Source of the DNA: Atopsyche davidsoni
Taxonomy: Eukaryota > Arthropoda > Insecta > Trichoptera > Hydrobiosidae
NCBI GenBank assembly: GCA_022113835.1
Contig: JAILWY010000029.1
Location: 4,556,001-4,620,000 of the forward strand
Length of the DNA stretch: 64,000 nucleotides
Direction: 5' to 3'
Shown here in pieces: positions 32,926 through 43,369 of the stretch. How positions within the stretch are numbered: the first letter of the stretch is position 1; every line of letters begins with the position of its first letter. The position numbers and the translations under genes are program-made. Below the pieces are notes generated by a model. That model did no database searches. It was given only the letters and a program-made list of their open reading frames with translations, and was not told where the DNA came from.

Positions 32926-33240
32926 TCATTTCAAGGTAGTGCCAGCTCTTGATAACTTTGATTTCTGCCAGTAACATTGAACTTCAGTGCAAGAAGGTTC
33001 TTCGCTTCGTCTATGGGCCCACACAAGCAGCGCTATGGCATGCTTACATCCGCCCTGGGCAGCAACACTAGCATGGCATTGGATTGATGTTACTTTTTCT
33101 TCATCTTCACCAACCATCAATGTTACAGCATATAGTTTTGCATGGACTTTATGCTCTGGGCAAATCTTGCATTTTACTGTACAAATGTTTCCTTCCCGTT
33201 TTAGTTGATCCAGCGTGGCCGATGATGTATCGACTTCCAC
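32926..33240 (-). pseudogene. SWIM-type zinc-finger fragment, copy 2
   Basis: Like 17116-17430 but with two more codons before CYWQKSKLS (TEVQCYW), which is the expected family spacing. CKH and C..C zinc ligands are present. It is fused to the Tc1-like fragment in the same way, so the fusion predates the duplication. Confidence 0.65.
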
Positions 33241-33730
33241 CTAAAGACTCGGAGACTAGTAGGCCTTCCTCTTCTTCACTTTGCCAACAATTTTTAGCGT
33301 GATATGTAGGATGAATATATGTTTCATCTAAGAAGACAACGGGCCGCTTGTCAACTAATCTATTTTTCCTCATTCTCTCAATGTATGTGGCACGCCAAGC
33401 AGTTATATCATAGCGTTCTATTATTACTTTTCTTTTTGATTGGCAGCGTTTGAAACGAAATCCCATATTTTTCAATATTCTTCGCAGAGTTACTTCCTTG
33501 AAAGTCAATATCCTTTCGTAATACCATGCGCAGTTTATTGATGGTTGGTAATTCTTTCTTAACAATGTAAAATTGATGTATTTTTTGTCGAATAGCACAT
33601 ATATCAAAATCATCAATATAATTTTTTTTCGGATGTGGTCGACTCTTTCCGGGAGTAACAACTTTACTCGAGGATCCAATTGCTTGTTTGGTTTCTTTGG
33701 TAATCCTAGACACAGTTTTTTCAGAAACAC
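33241..33730 (-). pseudogene. Tc1/mariner-like transposase fragment, copy 2
   Basis: One 193-codon frame (33149-33730) includes RKNRLVDKRPVVFLDETYIH with the first catalytic Asp, and ends in the SWIM junction. A second frame holds the HTH and DDFDICAIRQKI part. The exon begins right after the same acceptor-like tttttttattacag as copy 1. Confidence 0.75.
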
Positions 33731-33764
33731 CTGTAATAAAAAAAAACATTAACACAATCTGATC

Positions 33765-34082
33765 TACACTCAGATACTTGAGATGCTCAATAACTGGACG
33801 TATTTTAAATAACCTGTCATGATTGGCATGGCCTACAGGTTTGTGATTATTATTATTTTGAAAGTGCAATGAAAGCTTGATTCTTTCAATAAATAATTTT
33901 TAATGGTTATTGATAAATGTTGTTACCTTATTAAAAAAGTTTTACACGCGCTCGCTAAGACACGTCCGTACAGGTTACCGTACCTGTTATCGAACTACGC
34001 AAGCGTCGGTATTCCGACGCTCCGCACTTTATGCGTACTAATAGAGAGTCGATCTATCGACGGTTCGCACTCTAAGGGTTAA
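33765..34082 (-). pseudogene. piggyBac N-terminal scrap and possible element end
   Basis: 33770-33890 encodes HFQNNNNHKPVGHANHDRLF and IRPVIEHL, as in the 27 kb piggyBac. Beyond it, 33930-34082 holds several short palindromes (e.g. AGCGTCGG, TATT, CCGACGCT) and ends in GGGTTAA at 34076-34082, the form of a piggyBac terminus. Whether the two parts belong to one element is unclear. Confidence 0.5.
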
Positions 34083-34164
34083 TATGCGGTCCTTTTCCAA
34101 TTCTTTTTCGTTGGGATCAGACAAAAACGTCAAAACTTTTGCAATAACCTAATATATAGATAAC

Positions 34165-34611
34165 ACGTGGGTATAGGAAGGTTAAGAATATATTATGGAT
34201 CCCTGATGATCATCGATCTTGTATATCTGGGATCAATCAATTCTGGTAGGATACAATCAAAAGAAAATGATTTTTATTTATCCAACATAATCGTTTCCCG
34301 GAACCGATCATCCTTTTCAATAATGACAATTTTGAGGGGATATTGAACACCTGACCTGAAGGCAAAAATGCACTGCTGTTTTGCAGTAATATGCAATTGT
34401 CCTTGTACTTGGTGATACCATTTTTGTTGGACGTTTATAGTTGTATTCTGTTTTTTATCGATTTTCCAAAATTTTAATTTTTTGTTGAGAATTGCTTCTT
34501 CAACACTTGCTCCGGATATTGATAATGGACATTTTATTTCTACAATTTTATCACCACTAATTCCATCAGGTGTTGTTCCCAAAAAATCTAAATATGTGTT
34601 TATAGAGGCCA
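34165..34611 (-). pseudogene. YqaJ-type exonuclease family I, copy 2
   Basis: A single 112-codon frame: YLDFLGTTPDGISGDKIVEI, KLKFWKIDK, WYHQVQGQLHITAKQQCIF, VQYPLKIVI. The Asp, E-x-K and Gln core residues are in one uninterrupted frame here, unlike copies 1 and 3. The N-terminal domain is missing; it is joined to a Helitron scrap. Confidence 0.75.
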
Positions 34612-34719
34612 CATGTACATATCAACAATGAACTGATGAAATAGTTCACGACATTTTACAATGTGATTGGGTTGTTGAGCTCTTATCATAATGCGATATG
34701 CATAATCCATAGATGAAAC
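34612..34719 (-). pseudogene. Helitron-like helicase fragment
   Basis: After an acceptor-like attacag, the - strand reads SSMDYAYRIMIRAQQPNHIV, CRELFHQFIVDMYV. This is a conserved block of Helitron Rep/helicase proteins (YRLMIR... LFHQFIVDMYxKIE). It is about 36 codons long and isolated. Confidence 0.6.
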
Positions 34720-34989
34720 CTGTAATAAGAATATTTTTTTCTAATATATATAAAGACAAAAACATATGTACATTCTGTTGTAGAAAAAGAATGCTACTAG
34801 CCTTGTCGTATAGGATTGCTGATAACTGAAGTAAGTTCATTTTTTGTTTGACGGTTATCTTTGACAACACGGTGGGCCAGATGTCGAAGAAGACGGAGAA
34901 GTGACAGGAGCGCGATATCTTAGTATTCAATAAAGTCACATTTTATAAACAATGAAATATGAGACATGCATTATCCTGGTGGCCAGAAT

Positions 34990-35634
34990 GTTACAATGCC
35001 ATCCATGATGGTGTCGAAAGGATCTATGTGTCTCATTTTCACACGATTTCTCCACACGTACTAGCAGAGATAAGAATCTATCCCATTGAGCAAAAAAGGT
35101 GGCCAGTTCCGGATTCTTAAATAGCAGCCTATGTATACTTTTATATAATAATGGATATACATGGGACTTCCAAAATGTAATAACATTTTCAAGAAAGCCT
35201 GACATATATTGTTCATCAAATGATATACATAAAATCTCAACATTTTTATTAGTGGAAAAATTTGGGTCTGCAACGCAAAAGTAACACTTTTTTAGACCAC
35301 TTAGATACATTTGTATCTGGGCAAAGCATTCCTTGTTGGGTTTTCCATTTTTTATATAATTGAGATACGTTTTGTTGCTTATAGGACATTTTATCTCCAC
35401 AATGCTATCTTCACATATTCCATCAGGGGAACCTGCTATCATTGGATATTTTTGGGATATGAACAGTCCAGTATTCTTGATTTTTTTCCCTAGTTTCTTG
35501 CTAACTATTTCTCTTACTTCATTTTCTAAATATCTTCCCCGTTTCATTGCTGGTGTGTCTGGTATCTTCCCCTCAATTATAGTACAAATCACTAAAAAAG
35601 GTGTGAGTGTGTCTTTAGATTTTATTGTTGACAA
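34990..35634 (-). pseudogene. YqaJ-type exonuclease family II, longest copy
   Basis: The frame 34936-35634 contains KIPDTPAMKRGRYLENEVRE, GLFISQKYPMIAGSPDGICE, SIVEIKCPI, ECFAQIQMYLSGLKKCYF and FWKSHVYPLL. This is the complete lambda-exonuclease-type core: Asp of SPDG, E-x-K and the Gln of QIQ. N-terminus is missing. The tail switches at about 35095 to a cattgagcaaaaaaggtgg segment that also occurs in the BEL gag pieces, so the 3' end is chimeric. Confidence 0.75.
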
Positions 35635-35714
35635 TTATATAAAATAAAGAGACAACAACACTCTCCCTCAATCACAACTTTTAGTGCTTATAACTAATTT
35701 TACAAAAAAGAACC

Positions 35715-35850
35715 ATTGTTGGCGACGCCTGCTATGTGTATTCTTTTAGCAGTCGCTCGACTTCTTCGGGGTGGGTTCACGAGTTCGCCAAAGGATTCGT
35801 GAATACTTAGTGGACTGTATTGTAGGTAATTCCAAACACTTTATTTATAC
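35715..35850. repeat. Dispersed repeat, copy 2 (with 11209-11350)
   Basis: See the 11.2 kb copy. Here it lies between two tandem YqaJ family II pieces, followed by several diverged taagatacttattta-like units (about 35860-35960). Confidence 0.6.
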
Positions 35851-35964
35851 AACTTTTATAAGATACTTGTTTATCATTTTACAAGACACTTATTTATTAT
35901 AAATTTCAAACACTTTTCATTTCATTATAAGATACTTATTTAACCAATTTTGTATAAGACACTA

Positions 35965-36335
35965 AAGGTGGCCAGTTCAGGATTATTAAATAGCAGCCTA
36001 TGTATACTTTTATATAATAATGGATATACATGGGACTTCCAAAATGTAATAACATTTTCAAGAAAGCCTGACATATATTGTTCATCAAATGATATACATA
36101 AAATCTCAACATTTTTATTAGTGGAAAAATTTGGGTCTGCAACGCAAAAGTAACACTTTTTTAGACCACTTAGATACATTTGTATCTGGGCAAAGCATTC
36201 CTTGTTGGGTTTTCCATTTTTTATATAATTGAGATACGTTTTGTTGCTTATAGGACATTTTATATCCACTATGCTATCTTCACATATTCCATCAGGGGAA
36301 CCTGCTATCATTGGATATTTTTGGGATATGAACAA
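35965..36335 (-). pseudogene. YqaJ-type exonuclease family II, tandem duplicate
   Basis: Repeats 35100-35465 almost base for base, with core MIAGSPDGICEDSIVDIKCP. The usual E-x-K has become D-x-K, a change at a metal-binding position. The N-terminal half is replaced by an unrelated gag-like piece. Confidence 0.75.
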
Positions 36336-36339
36336 TAGG

Positions 36340-36784
36340 GTGTCCCTTATATGACAAATTTTTTTTTTTCAAATTTCTAAATGCATATCCTCTACATTTT
36401 TTACTAGATGTAGATTGAAAGCTCCTTGAAATCTTGATGCAGCTTCTGGCCCGTCGGAAGTTTTCTTGGATGTTACCAAACAATGAATTGAGTTTGAATC
36501 TTTGAGTTTCTGACGACAGCAGCAGCTTGGCTCGTCCAGATGAATCAACGATTCGCGTCCGTTTTGAGAAGATCTTGAAGAGGTGCGTCGACAGCGGCTG
36601 GTTTGAATCCGGCTGCTTTTTCGTCCTGTTCCCTTCAGCGATTGACTTCTCTGGATCAGTCTCTTTCAATAACAGCCCGTTATTAAAGAGATGGGATAAA
36701 CCCCGTTACTCCTTGCATCAAATTACGTTATGATGGTTCGGTTAACAGGATAAATCTTGAAATCCCCTTCTGACACCAAAATTA
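36340..36784 (-). pseudogene. LTR-element leader with primer-binding-site-like sequence
   Basis: TGGTGTCAGAAGGGG on the - strand (about 36763-36777) follows an LTR-like end and resembles a retrotransposon primer-binding site. Downstream lies a frame of about 110 codons, basic and serine-rich, that may be a gag remnant. I do not recognise a domain in it. Confidence 0.4.
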
Positions 36785-37208
36785 TGTTATGTGCCTCGTC
36801 TCGGAACGTCACTAGCTTGACATGAAACTCCCGCGGATGCACAATACTTGAAGGACTCTAGTTCAACGTTGATAAATGATAGACTTACAATACTTTAATT
36901 ATGTCGTTTATTTCACGGAGAGACAATGTCTAGTCTCGACCGTGGACAAGTCAGTTATACTCTCAGGCGAGCAATGATGGTTAGCTTTCTAATACACAGG
37001 TACCTCAAGACAAGACCTCCTACTAAGGGTCGGTCCCTACAATAAACATAAAGATAGAACACCGGACACAGCCATGATAAAACTAGATGCACAAATGTTA
37101 TTGTAACGTAGTGAAAGAACACGTCTAGTTTGCACTGTGTTTATTATAAGACTGCAGAATATGGGAATGCAACATAGGTCCTCGTAACATAATGCTACCT
37201 ACGTTACA
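36785..37208 (-). repeat. Candidate solo LTR end (5' LTR)
   Basis: About 424 bp bounded by TG (TGTAACG at 37208 on the - strand) and CA (CATAACA at 36785), next to the primer-binding-site-like sequence. The partner LTR is not found in the window. Confidence 0.4.
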
Positions 37209-38179
37209 GTTATTAAAACTAAATGGCAGTGTTAACTTAGAAAAAAAATGTGCTTAATCACATAAACATACTAATACCTGCATGGGTAAATAAAAACGCA
37301 TTCTGATTGACATTAATCTAACTTAATATAGTTAACTTAGAAGGCACAGGATACAAGAACAATGGCGGCATTCGTCCTTTGAAAAGGTAATCTACTGGTT
37401 GGGAGGTCGTCATATAACACCTGGAAAAAAAAGAAAAATTAGATAAATAACAAAAAAAATCTACAACAATTTAAATATATCACAAAAAGTCAATTTAACT
37501 TACCAAACAACATTTGAGGCAGTTCTTCCTTTGACGGGTCATAGCGTTTGTAATAAATATCGAAAACAATATCGAACTTGAAATTTAAGGGACACCCTTT
37601 AACACAATTTAAGGGAGAATCAATCAATTTTGGTAGGATACAATAAAAAAAAAATGATTTTAATTCATCCATCAGAATCGTTAATTTTTATAAGGTCGCG
37701 GTTCTAATAATTTTTTGTACGTTTATTAAATTAACTCATACCTAGACGTACGAGACTCCTCGCACAAAGAACTGTATTTATTTATAGGATTTGGATGTAT
37801 AGCGCGAAGGGAGTGTTCACTCAAACGACAACGTTTTCTGCTCGAATTCTAACTGACGTTTTATTGTAATGAAGTTAGTTACAATACTTTATACACTATG
37901 GTTTTATGCATGAAGTTAGAGTCCGCGCCACCAAAGAAGTCCCGTAGACGCGGCGCTGCTATCGCTTAGAAAAATGTTGCCAACGTTATTTCATTTATTT
38001 ACGCCAGAAGTTGGGAAATAGATTTGAAGAGAGTCGTCCTGCATCCTACCAACACTATAAATGCGTAAGTTTATGGATTATGGATGTTTATTTGGCATAA
38101 TTATGGTCACATAATGGACCAATACCAGACATACTACTATCACTATCATCACTGTCATCGTTGTACGAGTCTGAATTTG
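37209..38179. other. Mixed repeat DNA
   Basis: Holds a segment at about 37210-37420 resembling 50430-50550 (taaatggcagtgtt and ggttgggaggt blocks). A YqaJ family I tail scrap lies at about 37615-37675 (FYCILPKLIDS), beside a short exon-like frame ending at a GTAAGT donor (- strand, about 37500). A repeat at 37747-37960 is shared with 52912-53090 (tcgcacaaagaactgta block). No intact gene. Confidence 0.5.
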
Positions 38180-38600
38180 TGTCACTGTCGCTTTCTGTCA
38201 ATAATAAATTTCTACATCAAGCAATCCGTCAGCCTCAAAGTATTCATCTTCCAGGCGCTGTACGTGTTTGCATTGCTTACGCCATTCATCTGGTGTAATG
38301 GTTGCAAAAGCAGCTTCCATCAATGCGACAATTTGGTTGGGTTGTTGTGCAACATTTTTTTCTGCAACTCTTCTTTTCATGAGAGCCCATATTTTCTCAA
38401 TAGGGTTTAAGTCGCGGTGGTACGGGGGCAATTTTACAACCTCATGACCTTTTTCGGCAAGTAAGTTGTCAATGGCAAAAACAGGTCGTTCTTTATTTCT
38501 CTTTATTAGAGCGTACAGCACTGGCTTTGTCCAACTATCTTCATAATGTAATCCCTTTTCTTGCAACCATTTTTGCATGTCATTAACGTATCCGAGAAAA
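38180..38600 (-). pseudogene. Tc1/mariner-like transposase C-terminal fragment
   Basis: The frame reads DMQKWLQEKGLHYEDS, AEKGHEVVKLPPYHRDLNPI, EKIWALMKRRVAEKNV and DEYFEADGLLD. This is the C-terminal part of IS630/Tc1-type DDE enzymes, with the third acidic residue in the DLNPIE block. It could be the missing end of the family at 33241-33730. Unlike its neighbours it is open for about 130 codons. Confidence 0.8.
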
Positions 38601-38649
38601 AGGAATGGATTCAACGGAAAGCAAAACGATGCCACCTCCGAACGCAAAT

Positions 38650-39565
38650 TAACCCCGACTGAAACGCGTGCGGCGTCCCTAAGAACCGTAAGCCGCTCGG
38701 CTACAAGATCGTGTTATTTTTACAGATAAAATTCAGAACATATAAAATAATATAAACGTTATTGAATGATCTCAGCTGGTCGATGCTCAGGTGGTCCGTG
38801 AATTGCGATTGCAAGCCCCTAAAGAGATTTGCTGTAAGGAAAATGCATCCTAAACATTTAAAATTAACATAAACTCAAATTAAATATACCATAAAAATAC
38901 CCAATACCATCTAACTTAGACGCCTATTATATGATCATATAATTAAATAATAATAACGTAAATTATAAACCTATCCTAGATTAAGACGCCGCGGACGAAC
39001 TCAATAAAATTAAAATTAACCTAGAACCTTACTTAACAATACTACATTAATCGAATAACGAAGCTGGAAGAAATAACACATAATAACACGCACGTCGGCC
39101 CCATCGCGTTCATAAAAATCAGCATATAAAACAAATTGAACTCATCCGTCTGTTTCGATGTTCCAGCTCCCCGCTCGGCAGCATCCCTTGACCACTGAAT
39201 CTACATTTAATTAAAGATTCAAAATAATATCTAATTATTTGGTATTTAAAAGAGACGCATTCATCCGGGATGTGACTGCTCGCCTTTGTCCTCAGCACCA
39301 GAAGGACCCGTCTGCTCCGGCGATAACGATTGAATGCCGCATTTTTGCGCGTCGGACGCTCTCGAGACGCTGACTTTCTACCTGCGACCCCTACATTCCT
39401 GAAATAATGTCAACCATGTGTTGCCACTTGACATGGCCTCCTGCGAAGGACTCAGCCCCTCAAGCCACGCATCTTTTGCCCGCGAAGTTTGAAATAGCGC
39501 CCGGCAAGATAACTTCGAATAATCACATAGTTCATTATTTGCGACGCTTCAAATTCACGAATCGT
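38650..39565. other. Unassigned DNA
   Basis: No recognisable coding motif. The middle (38850-39070) is very AT-rich and 39230-39500 is less so. A few bases at 39540-39570 match the piggyBac type-iii copies (acgaatcgtcacaa), marking a rearrangement junction. Confidence 0.5.
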
Positions 39566-39569
39566 CACA

Positions 39570-39835
39570 ATATGTAGGATGAATATATGTTTCGTCTAAG
39601 AAGACAACAGGCCGCTTGTCAACTAATCTATTTTTCCTCATTCTCTCAATGTATGTGGCACGCCAAGCAGTTATATCATAGCGTTCTATTAGTATTTTTC
39701 TTTTTGATTGGCAGCGTTTGAAACGAAACCCCATTTTTTTTCAATATTCTTCGCAGAGTAGTGTTACTTCCTTGAAAGTCAATATCCTTTCGTAATACCA
39801 TGCGCAGTTTATTGATGGTTGGTAAAGCCGTAAAA
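39570..39835 (-). pseudogene. Tc1/mariner-like transposase fragment, copy 3
   Basis: Third copy of the 17.5 and 33.4 kb element. It contains the LPTINKLRMVLRKDIDFQGS and TLRRILKKNG segment and the ERMRKNRLVDKRPVVFLDE segment in separate frames. Confidence 0.75.
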
Positions 39836-39899
39836 TAAGTTCCACTAATTTTTTTCACATCAAAAAACTGGTTTATTTGCAAAGAAAAGTACATTTTTG

Positions 39900-40560
39900 G
39901 AAAGTTCAGACTTTATTTTATTTTTCTACATAATCGCCGTTGCGTTCTATGCACTTCTGCATTCGAGGCACCCACTTCTTCAAACCAGAGTCATAGAACT
40001 CTGCCGCCTGTCCGTGTAGAAAACCAACAACCGCGTTTTGCACCTCTTCACCTGTCTGTAATTGGGTTCCGCCAAGGTTTTTCTTCAACTCGGGGAAGAG
40101 ATGGAAGTCACTTGGTGCTAAGTCTGGGCTGTAGGGTGGGTGAGACACCATTTCCCATCCAAATCCTTCGATGAGGGCTGCGGTTCGATTGGCGGTGTGC
40201 GGTCGGGCGCTGTCATGGTGAAAACGCGCTCCTTTTGTCAACATTCCTCTTCTCTTGTTCTGAATTGCACGTCTAAGCTTTTTCAAGGTCTCACAGTACC
40301 GGCCAGCATTGATTGTTGTCCCGCGAGGCATAAACTCGCACAACAATACGCCCTCTCGATCCCAAAAAATGCTAGCCATGATTTTCCCGGCAGACAGGAT
40401 TTGTTTGAACTTCTTTGCTCTTGGCGAAGAAGGGTGCTTCCACTGCTTCGATTGCACCTTTGTTTCCGGTGTGGTGTAGTGTACCCAGGTCTCGTCACCA
40501 GTAACAATAGAGTCCAGAAATTCCTCTTCGGTTGTTCCGTGAAAAGCGAGAAATTGCTTT
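39900..40560 (-). pseudogene. mariner transposase with complete DD34D triad (5'-truncated)
   Basis: Frame from about 40560 to 39918: KKQFLAFHGTTEEEFLDSIV, TGDETWVHYTTPETKVQ (first Asp), KIMASIFWDREGVLL, FHHDSARPHTANRTA (second Asp), PYSPDLAPSDFHLFPELKK (third Asp) and an end at NGDYVEK. Counting gives 34 residues between the second and third Asp, the mariner DD34D pattern. The N-terminal DNA-binding HTH is missing, so it cannot transpose alone. Confidence 0.88.
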
Positions 40561-41038
40561 TTACGTTGAAATATCTCTAAGAGAGCTGGAGTCGGTATTT
40601 TAAATAGTAAATACTTTGGACCAAGAGTCTAATATATTTTGATTCCCTAATTTTATATTGCAATAGTATTGCTAACAATTTTCACGATCTCCAAATACGT
40701 GGTAAGGGCTATAAATAAATATCCTAATTTAATTAAGAATTTTTGTATCTATGTCTATATATTTTGGGAACTCCTGTATTCCATAGCACTAGAGACGGCT
40801 ATTCTCAACTTCAATATATTACTTATTAATATTCTACGCGCTTCTATAGGGTATGACGTATCCGCTACCAAAGAATTAAATTTACTGGAATAATTTCTTA
40901 GTAAATGATTTTTACATTCTATTTTTTCAATAGTAATATCTTTATAAGGTTGCGATTCTATTAATTTTTTGTACGTAGTGTCATCGTCAGCTATTAATTT
41001 GGAATAAATTAACTCATACCTAGATAAGGAACATTTAA

Positions 41039-41686
41039 CCCTTTCCACTCCAATGTCGAGTGTCACTCGACATTGCAGGTTTCCACCAACTCCAATGTCG
41101 AGTGTCACTCGACATTGGACCTGAAATTGATTGTGGTTTGATTTTTTTTAAGGCAATTTTTTTTTTTATTTTCTGTTGAAACATATACGAAATACATACT
41201 ATTTGACAAACTGTGTAAGCATTTTAGAACGTTGGGACCCTTCGTATTACTACCTGACGTGAACAAAAAATGGTGTGTTCCAGGATGGCTAGCGGGTCCG
41301 CAGCTGACACAGAGCAACGATTAGATGGGACGTCACATTTTATATATTTGCACTCAGATGGCAAGCACAAAGATTGTGCCGTGTGTTCCAATAGAAAAAT
41401 TAAAGCTGGAAGAAAAGAAACCTCGTATTATTGTAAAACATGCGAGGCAAAACCATCACTCCATCCTGGAATATGATTCGAAAAATATCATACTCAAATT
41501 AATTTTAAAAATTGATTTCAAGGATAACTATATTGTACACTATATTAGAAATAAGAATAAAAAATAATAAGTTAATAAAATCGTTTTATTTAATATAAAA
41601 AAAAATAATTATGTTTACTTACTTAATATCAAATTTTGTACGGGAGCTGGTGGAAGCATACAAAAAAATGCTTGGAGTGGAAAGGG
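41039..41686 (+). mobile_element. Miniature piggyBac, 648 bp, with perfect ends
   Basis: The 15-bp ends CCCTTTCCACTCCAA (41039-41053) and its exact complement (41672-41686) are flanked by TTAA on both sides (41035-41038, 41687-41690). Copy 1 of the host block has a single TTAA at the same place (about 15787-15790). Inside the left end are two perfect palindromes, 41051-41075 and 41091-41119, both built on CAATGTCGAGTG, T, CACTCGACATTG. Such subterminal palindromes bind the transposase C-terminus in known piggyBac systems. The catalytic domain is deleted. Confidence 0.92.
41270..41476 (+). CDS. Cysteine-rich domain only (piggyBac C-terminus)
   Basis: A 68-codon frame inside the miniature piggyBac: RLDGTSHFIYLHSD, KHKDCAVCSNRKIKAGRKET, SYYCKTCEAKPSLHPG. 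C-x2-C ... Y-x-C-x2-C is the cross-brace zinc domain that lets piggyBac transposases recognise their ends. The frame stops at TGA (41474-41476), but FEKYHTQ follows in frame, so the TGA probably replaced a Cys codon. If translated it would be a DNA-binding fragment without catalysis; expression is unknown. Confidence 0.7.
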   Translation: MVCSRMASGSAADTEQRLDGTSHFIYLHSDGKHKDCAVCSNRKIKAGRKETSYYCKTCEAKPSLHPGI

Positions 41687-41779
41687 TTAAACACCTCAAG
41701 AATCACATCTGATTCCATCGCACTTGAAGTGCCAGAAATATTTTTGTGACACTCGTGATTTGTTACGGGTTTACCTATT

Positions 41780-42480
41780 TTATTCTCACTAATCCACTGG
41801 TCCACGCTCGATGTTTCGTTAGGAAATATTTCAAATTACCGATGTTTTTCTCCTGTGTCATTATCATATTTATATTATGGTATTGTGGTGATTCCACCCC
41901 CTGCCTAAGCTAAAATTTTAAAATATAATGAACTTAATTAAATTAGAAGCGAACGTTTTAAAATTCCTAGTAATAGACCTCTCGAATTTACGAATCGTCA
42001 CAAAACATACTACAACATTTTCTGTTGCACCAAAATCTGGTTCATCTGGGAGTTTCTCTGAATTCTCTTGTCCAGAATATACCTCAAACTTGTGGGCATA
42101 TCCCATCAAATCACAAAGAACATATAATGTGATGCCCCATTTATGGGGCTTCTTAGGCAGATACTGTTTTAAAAAGTGAAAGTCTTTGATGATTCATTGG
42201 CGCTGTGGCAAACCTCTCATTGAGATGCTTGATAACAGGGCGGATTTTATAAAGCCTGTCATGTTCTGGATGACCTATAGGTTTGTGAAGTTCATTGTTA
42301 TTAAAATATATAATGATAACTTTATTTTCTCAAACTTGTTCAGTGGCATTGTTGAAGAAATGGGCTCATATCCTAACTTTGGTGACCAGTATGATCTTGT
42401 GCTAGGAAATTTGATTACTGACATGTATAATAATATACCAAAGAACTTGTACAAATCATATTCTGTAAATGTTATAGATG
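41780..42480 (-). pseudogene. piggyBac type-iii fragment, copy 2
   Basis: Reads [38 protein letters not shown], then [18 protein letters not shown] and (41928-42110) GYAHKFEVYSGQEN. This covers the N-terminal half of the catalytic domain. The first part is fused in frame to the Gypsy G-patch frame (42275-42730). Confidence 0.78.
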
Positions 42481-43235
42481 AACTGGGATCTCCCTTTTCT
42501 AAAATAGAATTTAAAGAGGAGTGTACTACCCCGGTTGCACGCGACTCCTCTTCCCCCGAACGAATTTGTAAAATCTTTATCAATTCCTGTAATTCGCTAT
42601 CTAAATCTACTGAATCTATATCGGCTACATTTAATTTAAATGTTTGTTTTGAATGTTTTATAGGGTTAAGAATCCCTTGTCCGTTCCTTCCTAAACCTGC
42701 TCCTGGTTTCCAGCCCCATTTGACCATCATGACATAAGCGGTAGGTCCTACTAATTCTATTACCCCCGTCTCCCTCTCAGCCGATACTTGGGGTGTTAGT
42801 TCGGCCGCCTCTCGTTTCCCTGGTACGCACCCGCGCGTCCACTTGCCTCCCTACTTTCCGCGTTATCCGACTCTCTATGCGTACCAGCTCGCTGGAAATT
42901 TATCTGTGTCGCATTAGTGGCCGACGCCTCGATGGCTGCCACATTTCCCCTTCTCGCAACCCCCCTATAATGATGAGGCTCGTGCCCAACTTTCGGCACC
43001 TGAACCTCGGCTCCCGAACGCCTCCCTAAGTTTCGACGCTCGACCTCTTCTAGATACTCCCAACGTTTTAGAAACTCTACCGCTTCGATCACAGTAGATT
43101 TGCCTCCAAAAAACCATTAACGTTTAACTTCATACGGGAAGTGACACATTATGTCCTCAACCAATTTCCGCTCCTTCAAAGGATCGAACAAATCTCGGGA
43201 ATAGTCCCACAGTTCTATAAAATAGCTACTCATGG
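42481..43235 (-). pseudogene. Gypsy gag end and pro start, copy 2
   Basis: Nearly identical to 29590-30335. Holds the gag tail (FLKRWEYLEEVERRN to NERRPN), the GGGAAAC heptamer (42819-42825), the G-patch [15 protein letters not shown] and its acidic linker. The gag tail has an extra stop where the 30 kb copy reads RQWFF. It ends at a piggyBac junction at 42480 and at an unrelated 43236-43365 stretch. Confidence 0.88.
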
Positions 43236-43369
43236 TAGCTCCATCCCTAGAACGGCCAATGCGTAAAACCAACAACACTGTCCCTCAAGTTCAAGGTCAC
43301 TATCTGCTCTATAAAACTTCTCAAGCTTCACAATTAAACCGAGATTATACTAATTTTATTACAGCGGGT

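Larger units (their letters stand above)
40563..41770 (-). pseudogene. Mutator-like domain fragment, copy 2, split by a TTAA insertion
   Basis: Homologous to 15128-15890, minus a stretch of about 220 bp. The frame has SRYELIYSKLIADDD, KLIESQPYKD and KIECKNHLLRNY. It is cut at 41035 by the 648-bp element and resumes at 41691 with the same tcaagaatcacatctgattcc sequence. Confidence 0.75.

Noticed and set aside
33408..33869. In-frame piggyBac-Tc1 fusion frame
   Set aside because: It reads through the poly-T splice acceptor that precedes the Tc1-like exon, so the open frame is probably fortuitous intron readthrough.
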